41,965 bases of DNA from Bacteroidales bacterium (GTDB lineage: Bacteria > Bacteroidota > Bacteroidia > Bacteroidales > F082). Positions 25,796 through 33,846 of the stretch are shown in pieces (the first letter of the stretch is position 1; the number at the start of each line of letters is the position of its first letter). The notes below the pieces were generated by a model. That model ran no database searches, was not told where the DNA came from, and saw only the letters and a program-made list of their open reading frames with translations. The stretch lies in assembly GCA_018399335.1 (NCBI GenBank), contig JAGYNM010000008.1, forward strand, positions 1 to 41,965, written 5' to 3'. The translations under genes were made by a program, and so were the position numbers.

Positions 25796-26772
25796 AATCA
25801 CTTAAAATACTTTTAGTCTTAGGTTTAACAGTTGTATTTGGATATCATGTAAATGGTCAGGCTGTTGAAGCAATGAGCAAAATCAGCACTGATTCGCTGA
25901 AGCCCGGAGAGCGTTTGATCCTCGAAATCAATATGAAAGCTCCGGAAGGTTTTGAGGTTGCATGGCCAGATTTCCAGGATACACTAACTGCAGGAATAGA
26001 AATTTTGGGCAAAAGCCCTATTGAGCAAATTCCACTTGATAAGGACGGCAATGTTTGGATGCGTCAGGAACTAACGCTCACCATGTTTGATACAGGTTAT
26101 CAGGTAGTTCCTCCGGTTAAACTTAGTTTTAAACCGCGCGGCGATTCAAGCCTTTTCGAAGCCAGCACACCTCCGCATCAGGTGTATGTTATGCCTGTTC
26201 AAATTGATACCACAGCAAGTTTCCAGCCCATCATTGGGCCACGAAAAGAACCCATAAGCTTTGCCGAAATATTACCATGGATCATTGGTGGTCTTGGATT
26301 AGCTGCCATTATCGCACTGATTATCTGGTTTTTTGTTTACCGCCAACGCAAAGAAAAACCTATCCCCATTTTCCAAAAACCTGTTATTCCTCCACATTCC
26401 AAAGCCCTGGAAGAGCTGGAGTCTCTCAGACACAAAAAACTTTGGCAAAACGGAAAAACCAAAGCTTATTATTCTGAATTAACCGAAATTGTGCGCATCT
26501 ATATCGAGGATCAATTTAAAGTGCCAGCTGTTGAAATGACCACAGCAGAAATCCTTCAGGGAATAAAACCTCTAAAAATAAATAGTGAAGCTACCAGCAA
26601 ACTGGAACACACGCTTCAACTTGCCGACCTCGTAAAATTTGCAAAAATGCAGCCAGGAGCTTTGGAAAATGACCTCTGTTTGGAAAACATGGTCGTTTTT
26701 GTAAAAGAAAGCCATGCCAATATTGCTCTTCAGGAATCAAGCAATGACGAGAAAAAGGAGGATCAGCCATGA
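25792..26772 (+). CDS. BatD-like membrane-anchored protein of the Bat locus
   Basis: 326 residues. A signal peptide (about 1-22, ending VNGQ) is followed by a periplasmic beta domain (about 23-155: LKPGERLILEINMKAPEG, LTMFDTGYQVVPPVKLSF). One membrane helix is at about 163-185 (ILPWIIGGLGLAAIIALIIWFFVY). The cytoplasmic helical tail has LWQNGKTKAYYSELTEIVRIYIEDQF, similar to the C-terminal part of BatD and DUF4381 proteins. It therefore looks like a short relative of BatD. It is coupled by ATGA overlaps to both the DUF58 gene before and batA after. The biochemical function of these proteins is unknown. Confidence 0.85.
   Translation: MKSLKILLVLGLTVVFGYHVNGQAVEAMSKISTDSLKPGERLILEINMKAPEGFEVAWPDFQDTLTAGIEILGKSPIEQIPLDKDGNVWMRQELTLTMFDTGYQVVPPVKLSFKPRGDSSLFEASTPPHQVYVMPVQIDTTASFQPIIGPRKEPISFAEILPWIIGGLGLAAIIALIIWFFVYRQRKEKPIPIFQKPVIPPHSKALEELESLRHKKLWQNGKTKAYYSELTEIVRIYIEDQFKVPAVEMTTAEILQGIKPLKINSEATSKLEHTLQLADLVKFAKMQPGALENDLCLENMVVFVKESHANIALQESSNDEKKEDQP
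26755..26761 (+). promoter_or_regulatory. Shine-Dalgarno site before batA
   Basis: AAGGAGG lies 7 bases before the ATG at 26769, inside the end of the preceding gene. It supports MMNN as the batA start and coupled translation. Confidence 0.6.
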
Positions 26773-27767
26773 TGAATAACATCACTTTTGCTAATCCTGA
26801 ACTGCTTTACCTGCTACTGATTATACCTGCTGCCATTGTGTGGTATGTTTTCAGAACAAATAAACAGCAGGCCTTTTTACAGTTTTCTGACACCACGGCA
26901 ATGGCTGATTTGGCAAAAAACTGGAAAGTGATTTTCAGACACAGTTTATTCGCCTTGCGCTGGATAGCAATTGGGCTAATCATTGTTGCACTTGCCAGAC
27001 CGCAAACCAGCTCTTCATCACAAAATATGACGATCGAAGGAATAGACATTGTGATGGCCCTTGATGTGTCGGGAAGTATGCTTGCCCGCGATCTTAAGCC
27101 TGATCGGCTGGAAGCTTCTAAAGCAGTGGCATCCAGCTTTATCGAAGACCGGCCAAACGACCGTATTGGTCTTGTAATTTTTAGCGGTGAAACATTCACG
27201 CAGGTGCCACTCACAACCGATCATTCTATTTTGTTGAACATGTTCAAAGATATCAAAAGTGGCATGATCGAAGATGGAACAGCCATTGGCGACGGCCTTG
27301 CAACAGCCGTAACAAGGCTCAAAGACAGCCGGGCCATTTCAAAGGTGGTGATTTTACTTACCGATGGTGTAAACAATGCTGGTTCAGTTGATCCCATGAC
27401 AGCGGCCGAAATAGCAAAAGTTTTTGGAGTGCGCGTTTATACAATTGGTGTTGGATCGTTTGGAACGGCGCCCTATCCGGTGCAGACTCCCTTTGGCATT
27501 CAACTCAGGGACATGAAAGTGGAAATAGATGAGGAACTGCTTCAAAATATTGCGACACAAACAGATGGGCGCTATTTTAGAGCTACAACCAATCAAAAAC
27601 TGGAAGAAATCTACGCAGAAATAGATAAATTGGAGCGATCAAAAATTGAAGTTACAGAGTTTAAAAGAAAGCATGAGGAGTTTTTACCTTTAGTACTTTT
27701 AGCTTTTGGCCTCCTTTTGGCAGAGTTTTTATTGCGGCAAACAATTTTTAAATCAGTAATCGGATAA
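26769..27767 (+). CDS. batA: BatA, VWA-domain membrane protein
   Basis: 332 residues. It has two N-terminal membrane helices (about 10-27 and 58-77), then a VWA domain (about 90-285) with an intact MIDAS: ALDVSGSML (Asp99, Ser101, Ser103), a Thr in PLTTDHSI, and LTDGVNNAG. A C-terminal helix is at about 309-327 (FLPLVLLAFGLLLAEFLL). The VWA domain probably faces the periplasm, anchored at both ends. BatA is named from the Bacteroides fragilis aerotolerance operon, where its role in oxygen tolerance has been debated. It overlaps the preceding gene by 4 bases and is 7 bases before batB. Confidence 0.94.
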   Translation: MMNNITFANPELLYLLLIIPAAIVWYVFRTNKQQAFLQFSDTTAMADLAKNWKVIFRHSLFALRWIAIGLIIVALARPQTSSSSQNMTIEGIDIVMALDVSGSMLARDLKPDRLEASKAVASSFIEDRPNDRIGLVIFSGETFTQVPLTTDHSILLNMFKDIKSGMIEDGTAIGDGLATAVTRLKDSRAISKVVILLTDGVNNAGSVDPMTAAEIAKVFGVRVYTIGVGSFGTAPYPVQTPFGIQLRDMKVEIDEELLQNIATQTDGRYFRATTNQKLEEIYAEIDKLERSKIEVTEFKRKHEEFLPLVLLAFGLLLAEFLLRQTIFKSVIG

Positions 27768-27774
27768 ATAAAAA

Positions 27775-28833
27775 ATGGAACCTAACGTAATCAGATTCGA
27801 AAACCCGGAATACCTCTATTTGCTTGCAGTAATTCCACTGTTTCTGTTACTGTTTTGGTGGGTTAGCTGGCAAAATAAAAAACTCCTCAAGCGTTTTGCC
27901 CAGCCTGCATTACTTAAAGTACTCATGCCATTAAGTTCTGCAAGCAGAAGAAGGTTTAAATTTTTTCTTTTTTCACTCGCAATTGCTAGTGTGATTGTAG
28001 CCCTTGCTAATCCTCAAACCGGCGCAAAACTCGAAGAAGTGAAACGTGAAGGTATCGACCTTTTTATTGCAGTAGATATTTCCAACTCTATGCTTGCTGA
28101 AGATATTCTTCCAAATCGGCTAGAGAATGCCAAACAAGCTATTAACAGACTGATTAACAAACTTGAAGGCGACAGAATTGGAATCGTGCTTTTTGCCGGA
28201 AAAGCTTATATCCAACTGCCACTTACTACGGACTACGCAGCTGCAAGAATGTTCGTTTCTACGATAGAAACCGATTTAATCAATGCACAGGGAACTGCAA
28301 TAGGCGAGGCAATAAGCACTGCTGCTGAGGCATTCGACGAGAATGAGCACAACAAGGCAATCATTATTATCTCGGACGGGGAAGATCATGAAGAAAACCC
28401 CATGGATGCTGCAAAACAAGCTATCGACAAAGGCATTACTATTTATACCATCGGAATGGGACTGGCCGAAGGAGCCCCTATCCCAATCTATAATCAATAC
28501 GGGAAAAGAACTGGTTTTCGTAAAAACAACGAAAACAGCACCATCATTACCCGTCTGAACGAGCCTATGCTTCAGCAGATTGCCGCTGCCGGAACTGGCA
28601 GTTATGTGCGAGCTAACAACAGCCGGTCAGGACTTGATGCCATCTTCGATGAAATCAACCAAATGGAAAAATCTGAAATTGAAGCAAAAGTTTTTACAGA
28701 TTATGAAGATCAATTTCAGTGGTTTTTAGTTCTGGCATTGATTTTGCTGGTTTTGGAAGCCGGTATTTCATCCGCAAAAAAACAATGGGAAAAATGGTTC
28801 AACATTTTTGACAGAAAGGAAAGCCATGTATAA
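27775..28833 (+). CDS. batB: BatB, VWA-domain membrane protein
   Basis: 352 residues, a paralogue of the preceding BatA with the same plan. Two N-terminal helices (about 13-30 and 60-78) are followed by a VWA domain with MIDAS AVDISNSML (Asp101, Ser103, Ser105), PLTTDYAA and ISDGEDHEENP. A C-terminal helix is at about 318-335 (FLVLALILLVLEAGI). The conserved HEEN segment and the longer loop before GNGKRTGF-like text (here YNQYGKRTGFRKN) distinguish BatB from BatA. Both VWA proteins probably form one complex in the inner membrane. The last eight bases overlap the batC start. Confidence 0.94.
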   Translation: MEPNVIRFENPEYLYLLAVIPLFLLLFWWVSWQNKKLLKRFAQPALLKVLMPLSSASRRRFKFFLFSLAIASVIVALANPQTGAKLEEVKREGIDLFIAVDISNSMLAEDILPNRLENAKQAINRLINKLEGDRIGIVLFAGKAYIQLPLTTDYAAARMFVSTIETDLINAQGTAIGEAISTAAEAFDENEHNKAIIIISDGEDHEENPMDAAKQAIDKGITIYTIGMGLAEGAPIPIYNQYGKRTGFRKNNENSTIITRLNEPMLQQIAAAGTGSYVRANNSRSGLDAIFDEINQMEKSEIEAKVFTDYEDQFQWFLVLALILLVLEAGISSAKKQWEKWFNIFDRKESHV

Positions 28834-29578
28834 ACTAGTGATCTTTTTGGTTTTTATTTTTAGCACGATTCAACTATCCGCACAATCCGACAAAAAACTG
28901 ATTCGAAAAGGTAATAAAGACTTTCAAAAATCAGAATATCAGGAAGCTGAGAAAAACTATAGCAAAGCACTGGAGACAAATCCCAGCAGCAACAATGCAG
29001 CATTTAACCTGGGCACATCCCGTTATGCGCAGGAAAATTTTGAAGAAGCCGTAAAAGATTTTGACAAAGCAGCATCGATGAGTTTGAAGCCTGAAAAAGA
29101 GGCAGAAGCCATGTATAATCTTGGCAACAGTTTGATGAGTCTCGAGAAATATCAGGAAAGTATTGAAGCTTATAAACGAGCGCTCCGAGCTCAGCCCGAA
29201 AATGAAGATGCCCGATACAACCTGGCGTATGCCCAGTGGAAAATGAAACAACAGCAAGATCAGCAACAAGATCAGCAACAAGATCAGGAAGATCAAAATA
29301 AAGATCAGCAAGAGGAAAACCAGGATCAACAGCAACAACAAGATCAACAGCAAGATCAGCAACAAGATCAGCAAGAGAATTCAGATCAGCAGCAGCAGGC
29401 TGATTCAGATCAACAGCAGCAGCAGGGCAAACAGCAACCACAGCCTCAGCAGCTTACAAAAGAAGATGCCGAGCGCATGCTTCAAGCCCTGCAAAACAAC
29501 GAGAAGAAAACAATGGACAAAGTGAACGAGCAGAAAGTAAAATCATCGGCTCGCGTTAGTAAGGAAAAGGATTGGTAA
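28826..29578 (+). CDS. batC: BatC, TPR protein with Gln/Asp-rich tract
   Basis: 250 residues from the ATG at 28826 (MYKLVIFLVFIFS); a TTG six codons earlier is a poorer start because it precedes the signal peptide. After the signal peptide (ending LSAQ) come about three TPR units (about 25-130: YQEAEKNYSKALETNPSSNNAAFNLGTSRY and YQESIEAYKRALRAQPENEDARYNLAYAQ). A low-complexity tract of about 75 residues follows, made mostly of Gln, Asp and Glu. The C-terminus (LTKEDAERMLQALQNNEKKTMDKVNE) is the conserved end of BatC. It is a periplasmic scaffold in the Bat set. The tract is encoded by a tandem repeat (29256-29380). Confidence 0.93.
   Translation: MYKLVIFLVFIFSTIQLSAQSDKKLIRKGNKDFQKSEYQEAEKNYSKALETNPSSNNAAFNLGTSRYAQENFEEAVKDFDKAASMSLKPEKEAEAMYNLGNSLMSLEKYQESIEAYKRALRAQPENEDARYNLAYAQWKMKQQQDQQQDQQQDQEDQNKDQQEENQDQQQQQDQQQDQQQDQQENSDQQQQADSDQQQQQGKQQPQPQQLTKEDAERMLQALQNNEKKTMDKVNEQKVKSSARVSKEKDW
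29256..29380 (+). repeat. Tandem GATCAGCAACAA-type repeat in batC
   Basis: Units close to the 12-mer GATCAGCAACAA (Asp-Gln-Gln-Gln) recur with breaks in two blocks, about 29258-29290 and 29341-29375, joined by related GATCA.. units. Frame is kept throughout. Such in-frame repeats can gain or lose units, changing the length of the Gln/Asp tract. Confidence 0.8.
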
Positions 29579-29603
29579 TACTAATATAAAGGTAATATAT
29601 TTG
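29572..29603 (+). promoter_or_regulatory. Candidate internal promoter for batD
   Basis: TTG (29572-29574), a 21-base spacer, then TATATTTG (29596-29603), with a predicted start about 15 bases before the batD ATG. It lies at the end of batC and in the only long gap between bat genes, so batD and batE may be partly independent. Confidence 0.5.
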
Positions 29604-29624
29604 TAAAAGAATAAACTTGCGTGC

Positions 29625-31460
29625 ATGCTTGAACTAAAACACATCAAAATTTTACTTTTCGTCTTGCTGATTCCGCTCTTAGGATTTGGTCAGGAAGTGA
29701 TGCTTAAAGTAAGCACCAAAAGTCAGGTAAGCCTTGGCGAACAGTTTCAGGTAGTGTTCGAACTCAATGCTGAAGGTGAGCGTTTTAAAGGTCCTGATTT
29801 CAAAGATTGGCGGGTTTTATCGGGGCCGATGAGTTCAACCAGCTCCAGCATTCAGATTATTAACGGCCAGATGAACAGAAGCTTCACGCAATCATACACT
29901 TACATCATCACCCCAACAAAAGAAGGAGAACTCAGCATTGGCTCAGCTGAAGTTGTTGTTGATGGTGAAACCTTTAAAAGCCAGCCCGTTACCGTAAAAG
30001 TTACTAAAGGCAGCGCAAACACTTCGTCCGAATCAAATAATCAAAACCAGCAACAAGGCCTCACTGATAAAGATCTGTTCCTCAGGGCTATCATCGACAA
30101 AAAAGAAGTAGTTACCGGCGAACAGGTGATTGTTACCTACAGAATTTACACCCGTGTTCCCGTTTCATCCGTGTCAGTTACAAAACTTTCTGCTTTCCCT
30201 GGCTTCTGGACAAAAGACCTGCTAAGCGATAAAGACGCCTTGCAACAAACAACCGAAACGATTAATGGTGAGGAATATACAGTTGCCGACATCAGGAAAA
30301 TGGCACTGTTCCCACAGAAAAATGGAAAACTCACCATTGAGCCCATGGAATTGGAGTGTGTAGCTCAGGTGAGAACACAAACCAACCGACAACGGAGCAG
30401 AGATCCTTTCGAAAGCTTCTTTAGCGATCCTTTTTTCAACAGAGGAATTTCCAATGTTCAAAAACTCCTTGTCTCGGAACCGCTCTCTGTCGAGGTAAAA
30501 CCCCTCCCCGGCCAGGGCAAACCCATGAATTTTAGTGGCGCAGTTGGCCAGTTTGGTATTAGTTCCAGTATCGACAAAACATCCGTCAAAACGAACGATG
30601 CCATTACGCTAAGCTATACAATCAGCGGAAAAGGAAATGTTGAACTGGCAGAATTGCCTCAGCTTCAGTTTCCACCAGATTTTGAGGTGTACGATCCAAA
30701 AGTTGCAAGCAATATTAACACTTCTGCCAGCGGTGTAAGCGGAACGAAAAAATTTGAATACCTCTTAATTCCAAGAACAGCAGGCGAATTCAAAATTGAT
30801 GAGCTGCAGTTTAGTTACTACGATCCTAAAAAGCAATCCTACATAAACCTGAAAACTCCGGCATACAACATCACGGTTGAAAAAAGCGGGAAAGAAGAAT
30901 CTCAGGGCGTTTTTGTGCCAAGTCAATCAGATGTAAAATATATTGGCAGCGACATCCGACACATAAAAACGAATACGGTTTTCTTTAAACAAAAAGGATT
31001 ATTTTTCTTTGGATCAGCAACTTATCTGGCTTCGATAGCTTTGATGATCATAGTTTTCGTAAGCTTGCTGTTTTTTACAATTAAACGCAAAAAACTTAAC
31101 AAAAACCAAAAACTTGTCCGAAACCGTCAGGCAACGAAAATTGCTAAAAAACGACTTAAAACTGCCAATATTCACCTCAAAAACAAAGCTCAAAATGAGT
31201 TTTATGCTGAGATGAGCCAGGCTTTATGGGGCTACATTCGTGATAAGTTTGACATTGAACCTTCTAAATTGGGACTTGACTATATTGCTGAAGTGCTCAA
31301 CGAAAAAGGAGCCCCAGAAGCGCTTATTCAGGAATTGGTTCAGGCACTCAATAATTGCGAGTTTGCACGTTTTGCTCCTGGTGAAACCGGAAAGAAAATG
31401 GAAGAGCTTTATAGTCAAGGAATTGAGATTATCACTAAAATCGAAAAAACGGTAAAGTAA
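29625..31460 (+). CDS. batD: BatD, oxygen-tolerance family membrane protein
   Basis: 611 residues. A signal peptide (about 1-23, ending GFGQ) is followed by the BatD repeats of immunoglobulin-like beta domains (LGEQFQVVFELNAEGERFKGPDF, VVTGEQVIVTYRIYTR, IDKTSVKTNDAITLSYTISGKGNVEL). One membrane helix lies at about 461-483 and a cytoplasmic helical tail (about 500-611: FYAEMSQALWGYIRDKFDIEPSKLGLDYIAEVL) ends the protein. The tail resembles that of the BatD-like protein at 25792, suggesting they arose from one ancestor. Probably an inner-membrane partner of the VWA proteins. batE starts 2 bases after its stop. Confidence 0.93.
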   Translation: MLELKHIKILLFVLLIPLLGFGQEVMLKVSTKSQVSLGEQFQVVFELNAEGERFKGPDFKDWRVLSGPMSSTSSSIQIINGQMNRSFTQSYTYIITPTKEGELSIGSAEVVVDGETFKSQPVTVKVTKGSANTSSESNNQNQQQGLTDKDLFLRAIIDKKEVVTGEQVIVTYRIYTRVPVSSVSVTKLSAFPGFWTKDLLSDKDALQQTTETINGEEYTVADIRKMALFPQKNGKLTIEPMELECVAQVRTQTNRQRSRDPFESFFSDPFFNRGISNVQKLLVSEPLSVEVKPLPGQGKPMNFSGAVGQFGISSSIDKTSVKTNDAITLSYTISGKGNVELAELPQLQFPPDFEVYDPKVASNINTSASGVSGTKKFEYLLIPRTAGEFKIDELQFSYYDPKKQSYINLKTPAYNITVEKSGKEESQGVFVPSQSDVKYIGSDIRHIKTNTVFFKQKGLFFFGSATYLASIALMIIVFVSLLFFTIKRKKLNKNQKLVRNRQATKIAKKRLKTANIHLKNKAQNEFYAEMSQALWGYIRDKFDIEPSKLGLDYIAEVLNEKGAPEALIQELVQALNNCEFARFAPGETGKKMEELYSQGIEIITKIEKTVK

Positions 31461-31462
31461 TA

Positions 31463-32323
31463 ATGAATAGCTTTAAACATATTCAGTTCATGATTAAAGA
31501 CGGGCTCAAGAAAGCAGCCGTTTTTAAGCTATACAGAACGAAATCAAAAATGATTTCATCCACCTTTGCCATTATCATTTTTGTAATTGTCACTTTATCC
31601 TCCAACAGCCTTAACGCTGAGGCAATAAACTTTGAACAGCAATACGAAATTGCTCATCAACAGTATAATGAAGCAAATTTTGATTCAGCATTGGTTGTCT
31701 ATCAAAGCATTTACGAAGCTGGTTTCACCTCTGCCGAACTCCTTTATAATATTGGTAACACCTATTTTAAACTCCGGCAAATCCCTTCGGCAATTCTGTA
31801 TTATGAAAGAGCATTAAAACTTGCCCCCAACGATACGGATATCTTGCATAATCTGGCAATTGCCAATAGCAGAATTATCGATAAAATAGAGCCTGTTCCG
31901 CAACTTTTCTTTAAAAACTGGTGGGAAACTTTTTACAAAATGTTTTCTGCCGATTGGTGGGCGATTATTTCCCTGATTTTTCTGGCTCTTTTTCTTTTGC
32001 TTCTGTTCACTTTTATCATCTCCGGGAATCGTGCAATCCGCAAGGTTTCTTTCTTTTCAGGACTGCTATTTTTACTGATTACGATAGGAACATTCGGCAT
32101 GGCCTCACAAAAATACTATTATACGAAATCCATTAACGAAGCAATTGTTTTTACTCCAACAATAACAGTAAAAAGCTCTCCTTCAGCATCCAGCGTTGAT
32201 TTATTTGTGCTTCACGAAGGGACCAAAGTAAGTTTGCTGGATGAAGTAGATGGATGGAAAGAGATTAAAATCGCCAATGGAAGTGTTGGCTGGATGCCTT
32301 CAGAAAGTCTGAAAGGAATATAA
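31463..32323 (+). CDS. batE: BatE, TPR and SH3-like protein
   Basis: 286 residues from the ATG at 31463, 2 bases after the batD stop. The true signal peptide may begin at Met30 (31550, MISSTFAIIIFV), and the first 29 residues are polar and unusual for a start. Visible parts are a signal segment (about 32-52), two TPR units (about 58-130: YNEANFDSALVVYQSIYEAGFTSAELLYNIGNTYFKL), two membrane helices (about 165-187 and 196-213), and a C-terminal bacterial SH3-like domain (about 225-284: TITVKSSPSASSVDLFVLHEGTKV). It matches the BatE plan, and the set runs batA-E in the usual order. Confidence 0.9.
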   Translation: MNSFKHIQFMIKDGLKKAAVFKLYRTKSKMISSTFAIIIFVIVTLSSNSLNAEAINFEQQYEIAHQQYNEANFDSALVVYQSIYEAGFTSAELLYNIGNTYFKLRQIPSAILYYERALKLAPNDTDILHNLAIANSRIIDKIEPVPQLFFKNWWETFYKMFSADWWAIISLIFLALFLLLLFTFIISGNRAIRKVSFFSGLLFLLITIGTFGMASQKYYYTKSINEAIVFTPTITVKSSPSASSVDLFVLHEGTKVSLLDEVDGWKEIKIANGSVGWMPSESLKGI

Positions 32324-32341
32324 ACCAATTTTTTCTTCAGT

Positions 32342-33574
32342 ATGCGGATTAGGCTATTTATAGTAATGACGTTAGTTTTTGTGGTCATGCTTGGTCTGCT
32401 GCAGCAATCCTGCCTCAAATCAAAGCGACCTGGTTTGCCGGCCAATGTTGTAAAAGTAATATCCGAAACTGGGATTAATCGTGTTGAACTGAATAAAACA
32501 ATTGGTCATTTTATTGATAAACAGGATAGTATATTTCTTCATTCAGCATATTTTCTTATTCAACATCTTCCACATCATTATGCCGTCACTTATAAGCTAA
32601 CGGATAGAAGAGACAGCACCCTCGATTTTAATTTAAATCAATTCAATACTTACGAAGAACTGCAAGAATGGTGGTTTGAACAGAAATACCGAAAGAATGG
32701 CATTCGTTACAAGCCAAAAAAATATACACTTGACAGGGATACAATCACAGCTGAATTATTGATCAATACGATAAATCTTGCTGTTAGCAGCAAAAGCTAT
32801 CCATGGACCAAAACCTATTCAGAAAAAGACTTCTTCGAATATGTCTTGCCCCACAGATTTGGTAATGAAACAATTCACGATTGGCGATCAAACATACACG
32901 AAACTTATTCCTGGATTGTCGATTCTGTTGGAAATCAGGAAGACCCTTCCAAACTAATCCAATTGATCAATGCTCATGTAAATGGAAATTTCGTCTTCGA
33001 TAAAAAATATTTAAAGCGTCCTGAACCGCAGCACTTTAATGAAATTTTAGAAACCAAAAAAGGAAACTATCAGGATTTGGCCTATTTGAAAGCCATGTTG
33101 CTCAGAACCTTTGGGATTCCAGCCACAATAGACTATGTACCTTATCTTGCGGATACGACCGGAAGTTTTTATTTTGCGGTAGCCAAAAATGCACAAGATC
33201 AATTTGAACCTTTACTTCCAATAAACACTACATATCTTTTTCAGCAAAATAAAATACCCAAGGTTTACCGCAGAATTTACACCAACAACCCAATTAGTTT
33301 GTATGCGCTGAAAGATCTTAGCCTGAATACGCCACCGTTTATTGGTCACTACCATTACTATGATGTTACCAACGAATATGTACCGGTTTCATCTTTTAGT
33401 TTTCCGGTAAAACAAACTGACACCTTATATTATGCTGCTGTTTTCAACGATTCCTCCTGGCGGGCCGTCGACTGGGCCTTATCCTTCAGTGAAACAGCCA
33501 TTTTCCCTTCCTTAGGAAGTGATATTTCTTACCGAATAATGTTGATTGATAATGATTCGCTGGTTTTTGAGTAG
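32342..33574 (+). CDS. Transglutaminase-like lipoprotein lacking catalytic residues
   Basis: 410 residues with a lipoprotein-like signal (about 1-24, possible lipid Cys24, with a weak lipobox QQSC). From about 220 to 300 there is a transglutaminase-like core: KKGNYQDLAYLKAMLLRTFGIPATIDYVPYLADTTGSFYFAVA. In active family members the first motif reads G-x-C-x-D, but here the Cys place is Tyr243. The later His place (G-H-x-W) is filled by Ser/Phe. The fold therefore looks kept while the Cys-His pair is lost, making this probably a binding or structural protein. It starts 18 bases after batE and is probably the last gene of the Bat unit. Family assignment rests on pattern only. Confidence 0.72.
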   Translation: MRIRLFIVMTLVFVVMLGLLQQSCLKSKRPGLPANVVKVISETGINRVELNKTIGHFIDKQDSIFLHSAYFLIQHLPHHYAVTYKLTDRRDSTLDFNLNQFNTYEELQEWWFEQKYRKNGIRYKPKKYTLDRDTITAELLINTINLAVSSKSYPWTKTYSEKDFFEYVLPHRFGNETIHDWRSNIHETYSWIVDSVGNQEDPSKLIQLINAHVNGNFVFDKKYLKRPEPQHFNEILETKKGNYQDLAYLKAMLLRTFGIPATIDYVPYLADTTGSFYFAVAKNAQDQFEPLLPINTTYLFQQNKIPKVYRRIYTNNPISLYALKDLSLNTPPFIGHYHYYDVTNEYVPVSSFSFPVKQTDTLYYAAVFNDSSWRAVDWALSFSETAIFPSLGSDISYRIMLIDNDSLVFE

Positions 33575-33674
33575 ATCAGACTGCAAGTAACTAAGATACC
33601 ACTACTTCAACGACTCATAAAACCCGTATTAATCGCCTCAAACTTAAGGCCATTTACCGAAAACTGGAATACAG

Positions 33675-33704
33675 TTGCGCTTGTAAATTTTAAGTTTATC
33701 TTTG
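33675..33704 (+). promoter_or_regulatory. Promoter of the type IX cargo gene at 33847
   Basis: TTG (33675-33677), a 19-base spacer, then TATCTTTG (33697-33704), an exact fit to the Bacteroidota consensus. The predicted start near 33711 leaves a long leader of about 136 bases before the ATG. Confidence 0.68.
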
Positions 33705-33846
33705 TTCCCTTAAATAGAACCAGCATAAACGTTAAGGATTGTTAAATAAAAACCTTTTTTTAGTGTTGCAGGTTTCAATATTTGCTGTAACTTGTGCCAC
33801 TATTTAAAGCAGTCTGAGAACTGAAATATAATCAAAATTACATGAT

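Noticed and set aside
28931-29441. Two antisense open frames of about 145 codons across batC, rich in Leu/Ile or Ala/Asp/Leu
   Set aside because: They are mirror images of the Gln/Asp repeat, which removes stops in other frames. No start signals or domains are seen.
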